From positions 1 to 49,875 of the forward strand of contig JAFYDK010000091.1 in assembly GCA_017544805.1 (NCBI GenBank): DNA of 49,875 bases. The letters run 5' to 3'. A model generated the notes under the pieces. It was not told the DNA's origin and ran no database searches. It was given only the letters and a program-made list of their open reading frames with translations. Position 1 is the stretch's first letter; each line of letters opens with the position of its first letter. Position numbers and translations under genes: made by a program. Shown here piece after piece: positions 16,011 through 24,187 of the stretch. The DNA comes from Bacteroidales bacterium (GTDB lineage Bacteria; Bacteroidota; Bacteroidia; Bacteroidales; UBA3824).

Positions 16011-16649
16011 ATGAAAAAATTAGTTATACACTTAGTAATGGTTGCGCTGATAATCGTTTTGGGTTATTGCTTGTACGACAGCATTATGCAGCCGATTCGT
16101 TTTCAGAAAAAAGCCGACTGGCGCAAAGAACTTACCGTTCAGAGTTTAAAAAACATCAGAGATGCACAGATTGCATTCAAAAGTCAGACAGGGCATTATG
16201 CTAAAGAATTTGATACGCTTATAGATTTTATTCAAAACGGCAGAATTAAAATCGTAAAAGCTATCGGTAATATTCCTGATAGTTTTTATAACAAATATCC
16301 CCGCAAAGTTGCAGAACAAAAAGCTATTGAAGCAGGAATCGTAAAACGTGATACTATTGAAGTTCGTTGTTATGACTCTTTGTGCGGCAACAGATATGAT
16401 TTGGCTCAATTGAAATTCGTTCCTACAACGACAACTCCTTTTGAGATGGATGCTGACACATTGGAAACAGCCTCTAAAGTAAAAGTTCCCGTTTTTGAGG
16501 CAAAAGCTCCGTATGAGGTTTATCTTCAAGGACTTGACAAACAAGAAATTATTAATATGAAAGACGAAGCACAGACATTGGGCAGATACCCCGGTCTTAA
16601 AGTTGGCTCACTTACAGAATACAACAACAACGCCGGCAACTGGGAATAA
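16011..16649 (+). CDS. Single-pass membrane protein of unknown function, pseudopilin-like N-terminus
   Basis: The function is not known. The 212 residues begin with a short basic stretch and one hydrophobic helix (MKKLVIHLVMVALIIVLGYC), continue with a charged helix, and then KNIRDAQIAFKSQTGHYAKE (split in two: KNIRDAQIAF about 46-55, KSQTGHYAKEFDTLIDFI about 56-73). This order, a membrane helix leading into IRDAQxAF...GxY...FDxLI, recalls type IV pseudopilins, but the prepilin peptidase site (G/A followed by FxxxE) is absent, so pilin processing is unlikely. The rest is periplasmic. It has its own promoter and a strong terminator, so it is monocistronic beside the DUF3822-rsmD pair. Homologues appear confined to Bacteroidota as far as I recognise them. 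Confidence 0.75.
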   Translation: MKKLVIHLVMVALIIVLGYCLYDSIMQPIRFQKKADWRKELTVQSLKNIRDAQIAFKSQTGHYAKEFDTLIDFIQNGRIKIVKAIGNIPDSFYNKYPRKVAEQKAIEAGIVKRDTIEVRCYDSLCGNRYDLAQLKFVPTTTTPFEMDADTLETASKVKVPVFEAKAPYEVYLQGLDKQEIINMKDEAQTLGRYPGLKVGSLTEYNNNAGNWE

Positions 16650-16673
16650 TTTTTTTTTAAATAAAAAACAAAA

Positions 16674-16710
16674 AAAATGGAAAACTAATTTGTTAGTTTT
16701 CCATTTTTTT
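16674..16710 (+). terminator. Intrinsic terminator downstream of the gene at 16011
   Basis: A 15-bp perfect stem (16674-16688 with 16693-16707) with a TTTG loop is followed by TTT. The A-rich left flank would let it work on both strands. Confidence 0.85.
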
Positions 16711-16753
16711 TATTAATTTAGCGGTAAAATTTTAAGCAAAAAAAACGAGTACA

Positions 16754-17590
16754 ATGAAGAACATATCAGAAAAAACTTCTACGTTTAATATCAATAAGAC
16801 AAGTACTTACAACTTGTCGATACAGATTTCGCAAAGAGGGTTTACGTATTGTATCCTTGATACTTATTCAAAAGAATACGTTGCAGTAAAGCACGCAGGC
16901 TACGGAATGGAACTTACGGATGAGAATCTTTACGACAAAATCAAACAAAATCTCACCTCTGATGCCTGCATGGGCAAGAGTTACAAATCCGTTGATATGA
17001 TTTTCGTAACAAGGAAATCGCTTTTGGTGCCAAATCCTATTTTTGACAAAACCAAACTCAAGGATTTGAGCAATGCTAATTTTGATGTAACGGACAAAGA
17101 GGAAATCCAATTCAACAAACTGAAAGCAATTTCGGCTTGCAACGTTTTCGTAATTCCTTCATACATAACAACTTTGATGGTAAATACATTCCCTGAAATC
17201 AATTTTTACCACGAGGCTACACCGTTTATCGAAAACTTAATAAAAAACGGCAGCGAAGAGATTACGATTTCTGTTAATTTCTATTATGATTTTATGGATA
17301 TTGCAGTTACTGAAAAAGGTAAAGCATTGCTTTACAACACGTTTGCATATCAAACGGCAACCGATGTTCTTTACTGCGTATCCTCAATAACTTCAAAATT
17401 GAAACTCGGCAAAAAAACACCGATAAAACTTTCAGGTTATATTGATCAAGAATCGGATATTTACGCAATGCTCTACAAATACAATGCTAACGTAAGTTTT
17501 GCAAAATTGAGCAACAATTTCACTATGCCGTTTCATGATATGCCGGAACATTTATTCTTTAACATGATGACATTACCATGCGTATTATAA
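16754..17590 (+). CDS. DUF3822 family protein
   Basis: A 278-residue cytoplasmic protein of a Bacteroidota family with an actin/FGGY-like look and no settled function. The pattern is characteristic: YNLSIQISQRGFTYCILD near the N-terminus, a long middle with NVFVIPSYITTLM (about 128-140), then ISVNFYYDFMDIAVTEKGKAL (split: ISVNFYYDF and DIAVTEKGKALLYN, about 174-196), and KLGKKTPIKLSGYID near 230. The alternating strand repeats resemble the duplicated ATPase fold of PilM/FtsA-type proteins, but I see no clear phosphate loop. Its end overlaps the start of rsmD by 13 bases, a pairing that suggests coupled translation and perhaps a ribosome-linked role (inference). Confidence 0.8.
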   Translation: MKNISEKTSTFNINKTSTYNLSIQISQRGFTYCILDTYSKEYVAVKHAGYGMELTDENLYDKIKQNLTSDACMGKSYKSVDMIFVTRKSLLVPNPIFDKTKLKDLSNANFDVTDKEEIQFNKLKAISACNVFVIPSYITTLMVNTFPEINFYHEATPFIENLIKNGSEEITISVNFYYDFMDIAVTEKGKALLYNTFAYQTATDVLYCVSSITSKLKLGKKTPIKLSGYIDQESDIYAMLYKYNANVSFAKLSNNFTMPFHDMPEHLFFNMMTLPCVL

Positions 17591-18117
17591 CCGGACTTTT
17601 TAGAAGCAGACAGATTGTACTTCCGTCATATTTTACCGACCGTCCGACGACGGATATGGCGAAGGAATCGTTGTTTAATATCATCAGCAATAATTTTTAT
17701 TTCGGCGAAACAAAGTTTTTGGACTTATTTTCGGGTTCAGGCGGTATCAGTTACGAAATGGCCTCAAGAGGTTGTCAAGATATTGTCTGCGTGGATATTA
17801 ACAAAAAATATTGCGATTTTATCTCGAAAAATTTCAAATCCATGTATCCGCAAAAATCTCCGGCACGTGTTATTAATACCGATGCATTTAAATTCATCCA
17901 AAACACGCCGCTGAATTTTGATTTGATTTTTGCCGACCCGCCTTACGATATGGAAGGCATCGAAAGAATCCCTGAAATGATACTTTCAAATCCGGGTTTT
18001 CCCGAAGGCGCAACGTTAATAATAGAACACAGCAAAAAAACGCGTTTTACGGATTTAACCCACATCAAAGACCAAAGACATTACGGCAAAGTAAATTTTA
18101 GTTTTTACGGGAAATAA
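17578..18117 (+). CDS. rsmD: 16S rRNA (guanine966-N2)-methyltransferase
   Basis: Methylates G966 of 16S rRNA with S-adenosylmethionine. The 179 residues show the start MRIITGLFRSRQI, the RPTTDMAKESLFNII segment (about 22-36), the AdoMet loop FLDLFSGSGGISYEMASRG (about 46-64), acidic VCVDIN (about 69-74) and the catalytic motif FADPPYD (about 119-125), all in the order of RsmD. Length is normal. The ATG at 17578 sits inside the end of the DUF3822 gene. A strong bidirectional terminator follows immediately. Confidence 0.94.
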   Translation: MRIITGLFRSRQIVLPSYFTDRPTTDMAKESLFNIISNNFYFGETKFLDLFSGSGGISYEMASRGCQDIVCVDINKKYCDFISKNFKSMYPQKSPARVINTDAFKFIQNTPLNFDLIFADPPYDMEGIERIPEMILSNPGFPEGATLIIEHSKKTRFTDLTHIKDQRHYGKVNFSFYGK

Positions 18118-18149
18118 AAAAAAGGCTGCTTGAACGCAGCCTTTTTTTA
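18115..18149. terminator. Bidirectional intrinsic terminator
   Basis: GGCTGC/GCAGCC stem (18124-18129 with 18136-18141) flanked by A and T runs that pair further. It lies between the convergent rsmD and the small lipoprotein gene and serves both strands. Confidence 0.92.
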
Positions 18150-18152
18150 TCG

Positions 18153-18404
18153 CTATTTCTTTCCCAAAGATGTTGAGCCGGAAGAAGACGAACTTCCCGA
18201 ACCGGTCTTTTTTCCCAGCGAAGTAGACGAACTGCCGCCGGTGGAATTTTTCTGAGAATTGTCAGTAGTAGTGCCTCTGTTGCTATTGTTGTTGGTAGTG
18301 GAGCTGCCACCGCTCAACCCCTGAAGCAAAACATCGCATGAAGGCAAAAAGAACATAGCGGAAACCGCTAACATCAGTGCCAAAACTAAAGATTTTCTTT
18401 TCAT
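18153..18404 (-). CDS. Small Ser/Gly/Thr-rich lipoprotein
   Basis: An 83-residue predicted lipoprotein of unknown function. The signal MKRKSLVLALMLAVSAMFF ends in the lipobox LPSC (Cys23). The mature 60 residues are low in complexity (Ser, Gly, Thr, Asn) and hold two copies of STSLGKK, at about residues 59-65 and 77-83, which look like a recent internal duplication. The sequence suggests an unstructured surface or periplasmic tether. It lies 18 bases after the C1 peptidase gene on the same strand and shares its terminator, so the two are probably co-transcribed. Real coding status is supported by the lipobox, spacing and terminator; there are no recognisable homologues. Confidence 0.72.
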   Translation of the reverse strand: MKRKSLVLALMLAVSAMFFLPSCDVLLQGLSGGSSTTNNNSNRGTTTDNSQKNSTGGSSSTSLGKKTGSGSSSSSGSTSLGKK

Positions 18405-18422
18405 GGTTTACGTTTTTTTTAT

Positions 18423-20225
18423 TTATTTATTTTTTTTAGGTAATACTAAAATTTCTCCGTTTGCGGCTTTTTCTGTCCACAAAGCAGCTTTTTTGGAAAG
18501 CTCGCCGGATTTTTTGTGAGCGCGAATCATCGCCGAAATCTCTTCCGTGGTATAAGCATTGCTGTTTCCTGCGTCTACGACACTTTGGTAAGTACCTTTG
18601 CCGTTTTGTTCAGGCAATACCGCCGATTTGCTGATTTTCTTAATTTTTGCAATCGACGAACCGGAAGGAATACCGTTTTCGTAATGCACGGGGTCGCCGT
18701 TATCCTGTGCCCAGTAACAATAGTTGTTGTCCTCGTTTGTTTCGCTGATGCCGTCAAAAGCATCTGCAAACAATACTAAATAATAATCACCGGTAATACC
18801 GGGCATTTTGTATGACCATGAAAATTCCTTCTGGTCAGGATCTACACATTGTGCAACGCTGTAACCGCTGGGAATATCAAAATGATTCCAAGAATAGCCC
18901 TGCGCATTAACACCGAGATAATTTACAGGATTCGGACTGTCCGTTTTCAGCCAGTTAGGATTATATGTGTTCACGTCTCCTATCTGGTCTGTATAATAAT
19001 CAAGCAAAATTATGCCGTAATCATCAGCCTTGTAAGCGTTGTAATACAAAAGACAAATTGCCCAGTTGTTAGACGCCGAAATTGTATTCTGTCCTGCGTT
19101 GTAAACATTGTAAACTGACGTTCTCCATGTCGGATCAGCAGATTCTTGCGGGTATTCGCTGTCAGACAAATCCTCGTCATTGATTGAATACGCAATCAAA
19201 TCGTTTCCTGAAGCTTTATTGTCATCAACAACAGTGTTAGATTCTTCATCAACTTCGGTATCGTTGATATTGTAAGCCACGTATGCGCAATAAGCGAAAT
19301 CTCCGTTTACAAAAAAGTTCTGATCAACCCAGATGTAACCGGCATCGCCCCAGTTTTCGCCCCAAGAGTTTACGACACGGAATGCGCCGTTAGAGCCTTT
19401 TGTGTCATCATAGCCGGAACAAACCATGGCATGATAAGCATGCTGACCAGTATAACCGTATGACTGACGGTAAAGCACATCAGAGGTGTTGGCATTCATA
19501 AACTCATCGCCGAGCCTTGCGCCGAAAACCACTAACTGACCGTTGGCAAGATACTGTTTGATAGTCGTTTTGTCCACTTCAATTTGACGGTAATTTTTGA
19601 TTTTGAAAGACGCCGCCTCGCTGCTGCCGCCCGTTCCGTCAGGATCGTAAGTACAGCTACCAAGACTGGTATAAGGCACAGTGCTCAGTCTTGCGATACC
19701 ACGCTTAATCATCACGTCAAAAGCGTATTCAAAGTTCGTACCGTTACAATTCTGACCTTTGTAATCGTCCTTAATTGACCAAAACAAGTCTTTCGGACTG
19801 AACTGATTGGATGTGTTTTTAAGCTGACTCTTGCTCAAACCTTTGGATTTTGCATACAGAAAAGTACGGCAGTTGTAGCCGACAGCCCAGCCTACACACG
19901 TTCCATACTGTCCCTGATTGCCAATCGGCGGAAGATAATTCGTCAAATCCACACTTGAAGGCAGCGTTCTTGACGACAATTTATCCGAAGTCTGTGATGT
20001 GGACAATAAAATATCCCTTTCCTGATGCTCCGTATCCTCGTCCTGACCAAACCAGCCGAAATAATTGTCGCCATAACTTTCCGCATATTCATTATCACCG
20101 AAAAGTGTATTGACTAATTGACTCAAAATTCCGTTACCGTCTTCGTCCTCACACGAGGTAAAACCTGTCGCTCCTGCCAGCAATCCAGCTGACAAAAGAG
20201 CCGAAAATAGTTTTGTATTTTTCAT
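18423..20225 (-). CDS. Papain-like (C1 family) cysteine peptidase, surface lipoprotein
   Basis: A 600-residue lipoprotein protease. The signal ends at the lipobox GFTSC (Cys25). The C1 domain (about 90-320) has IGNQGQYGTCVGWAVGY with the oxyanion Gln104 region and catalytic Cys110, AYHAMVCSGYDD with His265, and VVNSWGENWGD with Asn286: the complete triad in the usual order. There is no recognisable inhibitory propeptide; residues 26-88 are an acidic linker. The C-terminal about 280 residues contain beta-rich segments including ISETNEDNNYCYW, typical of CARDB-like adhesion domains, suggesting substrate or surface attachment. It precedes the Ser/Gly-rich lipoprotein by 18 bases. A chagasin-like inhibitor of such enzymes is encoded at 42300. 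Confidence 0.9.
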   Translation of the reverse strand: MKNTKLFSALLSAGLLAGATGFTSCEDEDGNGILSQLVNTLFGDNEYAESYGDNYFGWFGQDEDTEHQERDILLSTSQTSDKLSSRTLPSSVDLTNYLPPIGNQGQYGTCVGWAVGYNCRTFLYAKSKGLSKSQLKNTSNQFSPKDLFWSIKDDYKGQNCNGTNFEYAFDVMIKRGIARLSTVPYTSLGSCTYDPDGTGGSSEAASFKIKNYRQIEVDKTTIKQYLANGQLVVFGARLGDEFMNANTSDVLYRQSYGYTGQHAYHAMVCSGYDDTKGSNGAFRVVNSWGENWGDAGYIWVDQNFFVNGDFAYCAYVAYNINDTEVDEESNTVVDDNKASGNDLIAYSINDEDLSDSEYPQESADPTWRTSVYNVYNAGQNTISASNNWAICLLYYNAYKADDYGIILLDYYTDQIGDVNTYNPNWLKTDSPNPVNYLGVNAQGYSWNHFDIPSGYSVAQCVDPDQKEFSWSYKMPGITGDYYLVLFADAFDGISETNEDNNYCYWAQDNGDPVHYENGIPSGSSIAKIKKISKSAVLPEQNGKGTYQSVVDAGNSNAYTTEEISAMIRAHKKSGELSKKAALWTEKAANGEILVLPKKNK

Positions 20226-20234
20226 CGGTTAAAA

Positions 20235-21212
20235 TTATTTGTTAATATTAAAAAATTTAGTATCGCTAAGAGAAATAGTTTTGTTATAGGAAATCTCCCA
20301 ATTAAATCCTTTTTCTCCTGCCAATTTCTCTTGAATTATTCCGCCTAAAACAACGTTGTCATTCACCTTGACAGAATTTTTGAAATACACAAACGAAAAA
20401 TTCAAGTCAGAAAAAGACCTGTTTTTCTCAAAAGCGAACTCCTTAGAAAATTCACAGCCCGAAAATTTAGCACCTTTCCAAAACCCGGAGTTAGAAAACA
20501 CAACCCTGTCTGAAAATTTAGCGTTAGAAAAATCAGCCAAAGATGCTACATCCGACAAACTTAATTCAAAATACCCGTAAAAATGTGAATCACAAAATGT
20601 TAAATTCCTAAAAAATTTTACGTTTTGAATTATCAGTTCCTTTTTATATAATGTCTTAAAAAAGTTAGCGGCACCCAAAAAAGTTCCGCTTATAAAACTG
20701 CAACCGCCCTGAAATTCAGACGAATGAAAAGAAACTCCTGTCATAAATTCCGTTGCGGTAAACTCGGCGCTGCCTTTCACGTTGCAAAGCTCAAAATTGA
20801 ACCTATCATTAAAACGGCTCTGAAAAAAATTCACACCCTTAAGAAATTTACATTCCAAAAAGTTTACCGTTTTATTGAAAACGCATACAAATACCGAATT
20901 ATTTTCCTTATTTTTACAAAATGCCGAAACATCGTCCAAAAATTTACAATTTATGAAATTCAGTTCGCCATCAAGATAAGCAATTGACATATTGAGTTTT
21001 TGATCCTCTTTGAGTGCCTTTGTAAAATCCAAAACGCCCGTTACGGTTTTGTTTTTTATAACTTGATTTTTGCCTAAAACAAGATTTTTCAAAATCTCCT
21101 CAGCAGAAATTAAAGTATCTGTTTCAGAATTAGTTACGGCAGTTTCAGTTTTTTTTTCAGCACACGAAAAAAGCAAAAATGCCGTGACAAAAATCCATAA
21201 AATATTTTTCAT
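20235..21212 (-). CDS. Lipoprotein with pentapeptide-type FxxCxF repeats
   Basis: A 325-residue predicted lipoprotein (signal ending LLFSC, Cys17). From about residue 90 to 290 it is built of units with an aromatic residue every five positions, for example FINCKF, FLECKF, FTATEF, FHSSEF, FISGTF, FCDSHF, FSNAKF, FSNSGF and FSGCEF. This is the pentapeptide-repeat pattern (central F or L of a right-handed quadrilateral beta helix), here with F dominant. The fold is therefore predictable but the function is not. Its start overlaps the Nudix gene end by four bases, and it lies 9 bases before the C1 peptidase gene, so the Nudix-pentapeptide-peptidase genes may form one transcript. Confidence 0.72.
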   Translation of the reverse strand: MKNILWIFVTAFLLFSCAEKKTETAVTNSETDTLISAEEILKNLVLGKNQVIKNKTVTGVLDFTKALKEDQKLNMSIAYLDGELNFINCKFLDDVSAFCKNKENNSVFVCVFNKTVNFLECKFLKGVNFFQSRFNDRFNFELCNVKGSAEFTATEFMTGVSFHSSEFQGGCSFISGTFLGAANFFKTLYKKELIIQNVKFFRNLTFCDSHFYGYFELSLSDVASLADFSNAKFSDRVVFSNSGFWKGAKFSGCEFSKEFAFEKNRSFSDLNFSFVYFKNSVKVNDNVVLGGIIQEKLAGEKGFNWEISYNKTISLSDTKFFNINK

Positions 21213-21823
21213 ATCCTACCGTCCTTTTTGAATTCAAACAATATTTTAAGATTTCTGTGAGTTTTTCCGATCATTTCGTCAATCATACCGTCGTCGGCCC
21301 AAACAGCCTTTGTAATGCCTTCCTCTTCTTGCGGCATAGTTCTGCCATGACCTTTGTAATTCATTAAGTACCAATAAGTTTTCTTAAAACAAATTTCAGG
21401 ATTATCGCCCCAACGGTAAAAATGATAAGTATCAATAAGTTTTTTTTCGATAACAGGAGCATTGTCCAAACCGGTTTCTTCCATAACCTCTCTAACGGCT
21501 GCCGTTTCAGGAGACTCCCCTAATTCAATCTTGCCCTTAGGCAAATCCCAAAAACCGTTTCTGAAAATTACAAGGCTCTGCGCCAATGAATTAAGAACAT
21601 ATCCGCCTGCCGCTTCAATGTATTTGAACGTTTTTTTCATCTCGTCCAACAATTCGTTTGCCGGAGAAAATATAACGAAATTTCCGCTCAAAACCCCGTC
21701 AAGACAATTTTTAATTAAATCTTGAGAATACTTGATTTCAGTGAGACCTTCTGTCTGACATTCAGTTTTTTGGTCAGCAATCAGAACTGAATTTTTTCCG
21801 CAATATATTTGAAATGATGCCAT
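21209..21823 (-). CDS. Nudix hydrolase
   Basis: A 204-residue cytoplasmic enzyme predicted to hydrolyse a nucleoside diphosphate linked to another group. The Nudix box is complete at residues 97-119: G-K-I-E-L-G-E-S-P, then REVMEETGL, satisfying GX5EX7REUXEEXGU. The preceding FWDLPKG motif (91-97) is typical. Residues 1-70 form an extra N-terminal region seen in Bacteroidota members (start MASFQIYCGKNSVLI). The substrate cannot be told from sequence. Its end overlaps the pentapeptide lipoprotein gene (ATGA). Confidence 0.9.
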   Translation of the reverse strand: MASFQIYCGKNSVLIADQKTECQTEGLTEIKYSQDLIKNCLDGVLSGNFVIFSPANELLDEMKKTFKYIEAAGGYVLNSLAQSLVIFRNGFWDLPKGKIELGESPETAAVREVMEETGLDNAPVIEKKLIDTYHFYRWGDNPEICFKKTYWYLMNYKGHGRTMPQEEEGITKAVWADDGMIDEMIGKTHRNLKILFEFKKDGRI

Positions 21824-21890
21824 ATTTTTTATAAAATTTCTTTATATTCGGCAATATTAAGAATTTTTTTGAAAACATAAAAATTTTATA

Positions 21891-22736
21891 TCATAATTTC
21901 ATAAAAAATTTTCCGGTGATAAAATCCTCAGGCACAGGTCCAAAAGTCCTCGAATCCGAAACATCGTCCCGAAAATCATTCAAAAGAAAATAATAATCAT
22001 GTTTAAAACAATAACTATCTGATACTTTGCCGTTTACATACAATTTTCCGTCTTTTACCTGAAGATTAGGAGCTTCATATTTTTCTAAAATAAATTTATA
22101 AAAAACGGCATTTGCGACATCCATTTTCACTGTCATTCCTTTTTTGGGCACCACCAACGCTCCGTAAAAATCCCTATTCCAAGAAAAATACGTTGAATAC
22201 GGAAACAAATGTCTATCAAACATATCTTTAGGCATGACCTCGGTTGAAATATTTTTGATAAGATTTTCGGTTTTTATCTTCAGAAAAAGTTTTTCGGTAA
22301 TTGGGACAACGGTATCCATTGAGGAAACTTCTTTAGAAAAAATTCCGTATCTTTTATGAGCGGCGCGGATTTCGTCCTTTGAGAAAAAAAGAATTTTGCG
22401 GTTGCATTGACAAAAACTTTCGTCCTGAGGTTTTCCGTTTACAAAGAGTTTTTTTTCAAAAATTTTAACGGTATCACCCGGCAAAGCCACACAACGTTTC
22501 AAAGTGTGTTTTTTGTCAGAAGTACTTTTAACTAACGGATTTTTAATCATGACAATATCATTGCGCCTGATACCGTCATCATTTTTTACAATAACAATTT
22601 CTCCGCTGAAAAAATTGGGATTCATTCCCCCGCCGTCAATCACGTAAACATAATCTTTCAAAGCAAGATACAATAAAAACGAAATCAGGCAGGCCGTAAC
22701 AAACGGCAAAAACCATTGATACAAAAACTTTTCCAT
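21891..22736 (-). CDS. Signal peptidase I paralogue lacking the catalytic serine
   Basis: A 281-residue S26-fold protein with one N-terminal membrane segment (about 8-27). It keeps the box order of signal peptidase I: box B-like DGGGMNPNFFSGEIVIV (34-50), box D-like HTLKRCVALPGDTVKI with general-base Lys80, and the C-terminal DDVSDSRTFGPVPEDFITG box E. The residue before Met38, where the serine nucleophile stands, is Gly37; neighbours are also Gly. I checked the codons (GGC GGG GGA ATG), so it is not a translation slip. It should be unable to cleave by the normal mechanism. It lies 22 bases after intact lepB, with which it shares the internal IIRPKDFWEEYIFP-type segment (here VMPKDMFDRHLFP), implying duplication. 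Confidence 0.85.
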   Translation of the reverse strand: MEKFLYQWFLPFVTACLISFLLYLALKDYVYVIDGGGMNPNFFSGEIVIVKNDDGIRRNDIVMIKNPLVKSTSDKKHTLKRCVALPGDTVKIFEKKLFVNGKPQDESFCQCNRKILFFSKDEIRAAHKRYGIFSKEVSSMDTVVPITEKLFLKIKTENLIKNISTEVMPKDMFDRHLFPYSTYFSWNRDFYGALVVPKKGMTVKMDVANAVFYKFILEKYEAPNLQVKDGKLYVNGKVSDSYCFKHDYYFLLNDFRDDVSDSRTFGPVPEDFITGKFFMKL

Positions 22737-22758
22737 TTTTTTCAGCGGAAAAACTAAT

Positions 22759-24177
22759 TTATTTTACGCCTTTAAAAAATCTGCTCCAACGTATTGAAGA
22801 GAAAAACGATTTGTCTTTATCCGTTGAAAACCAAATAAACAAAGCCTTTCCTACGATATGGTCTTCAGGTACAAAGCCCCAAAATCTTGAATCGGCAGAA
22901 TTATGACGGGAATCACCCATCATAAAATAATAATCCATTTGGAAAGTATACGATGTAGCAACTTGATTGTTAATAATAACTTGAGAATCCTTAACAAAGA
23001 CTTTGTTGCCTTCATAAGTTTCTATAATTCTGCGGTACAGCGGCAAATTATCGACATTAATTTCAATCGTTGCACCTTTTTTAGGAACGTAAATCGGACC
23101 GAAATTATCCTCGTTCCAACGATATTTTTCGTCATGCGGGAAAATATATTCCTCCCAAAAATCTTTCGGTTTAATAATTCTCGTAACCGATTTTACGCAA
23201 GACAAAGATTTCAAATTTTCTACGTTTTCCTCAACCAAAGGATAAACGAACATATTGTTTCTGTCTTGATTTTCGGTTTCAGGCATAAAATCAAAAATAT
23301 TCGGGTCAATATTTCTTGAAGCATCAACGTCCTCTCTTGAAATTTCCAAATCCTCAAAAACTTTCGGATTAATCGGTGTACCATCGGTTATAACAAGATA
23401 TTTATATTGTTTATCGCCGATTTTTTCTTGCGGTTTACCGTTAACAAAAGCCTGACCGTCAATTACTTGAAGAGAATCGCCGGCAATTGCGATACAACGT
23501 TTGATATAATTTTCGCGTTTATCAACAGGGCGGCTGACTCTTTCTCCAAAAAAATTATGGTAAATCTGACCATAAGAATCTCTAACTTGGTCATTTACAA
23601 CACTTTGCCTTCCATACTGACGCAACAACTGATAATAACTGCTTGCTTGTTGATTAAGACAAACGGTGTCGCCTTCAGGGAAATTGAAAACTACGACATC
23701 ATTGTTTTTAACTGTTTGAAGACCGGCAAGACGGTGATAAGGCCATTTAATCCACTCCAAATACGATTTTGTATTTTCCGTAAAAGGCATTGTATGATGC
23801 GTAAAAGGTACGGAGAGCGGAGTATTCGGCATTTTAGGACCGTAATTGAATTTGCTGACAAATAGATAATCGCCTACTAAAAGTGATTTTTCCATAGACG
23901 AAGTCGGAATCGTAAACGCTTCTATAAAAAACAATCTTATAACCGTTGCTGCAATAACAGCGAAGACCAAAGCGTCAATCCATTCTACGGTTTTTGACTG
24001 TTTTTCAACACCTTTCTTTTTCCAAAAAGCCCAATGAACCTTTTTTGAAATATAAGTGTCATAAATAACCGCAATTCCTAACAAAAGCCACCAATTTTGC
24101 AGCCAAATTACGAAAAGCAGATATATAAAAGTCCAAACACCGAACTTCACCCATTGGTTAGCAAACAATTTTTTCAT
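22759..24177 (-). CDS. lepB: Signal peptidase I
   Basis: Removes signal peptides from exported proteins at the outer face of the inner membrane. The 472-residue enzyme has two N-terminal membrane segments (about 13-40 and 68-86), the serine box IPTSSMEKSLLVGDYLFVSK (split; Ser94 before Met95), the lysine box NYIKRCIAIAGDSLQV with Lys226, and the C-terminal MMGDSRHNSADSRFWGFVPE box (about 424-443). Bacteroidota LepB proteins are long because of the insert between the Ser and Lys boxes and a further insert after the Lys box; both are present. It follows dapB by 10 bases. Confidence 0.95.
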   Translation of the reverse strand: MKKLFANQWVKFGVWTFIYLLFVIWLQNWWLLLGIAVIYDTYISKKVHWAFWKKKGVEKQSKTVEWIDALVFAVIAATVIRLFFIEAFTIPTSSMEKSLLVGDYLFVSKFNYGPKMPNTPLSVPFTHHTMPFTENTKSYLEWIKWPYHRLAGLQTVKNNDVVVFNFPEGDTVCLNQQASSYYQLLRQYGRQSVVNDQVRDSYGQIYHNFFGERVSRPVDKRENYIKRCIAIAGDSLQVIDGQAFVNGKPQEKIGDKQYKYLVITDGTPINPKVFEDLEISREDVDASRNIDPNIFDFMPETENQDRNNMFVYPLVEENVENLKSLSCVKSVTRIIKPKDFWEEYIFPHDEKYRWNEDNFGPIYVPKKGATIEINVDNLPLYRRIIETYEGNKVFVKDSQVIINNQVATSYTFQMDYYFMMGDSRHNSADSRFWGFVPEDHIVGKALFIWFSTDKDKSFFSSIRWSRFFKGVK

Positions 24178-24187
24178 AACCAGTTAA

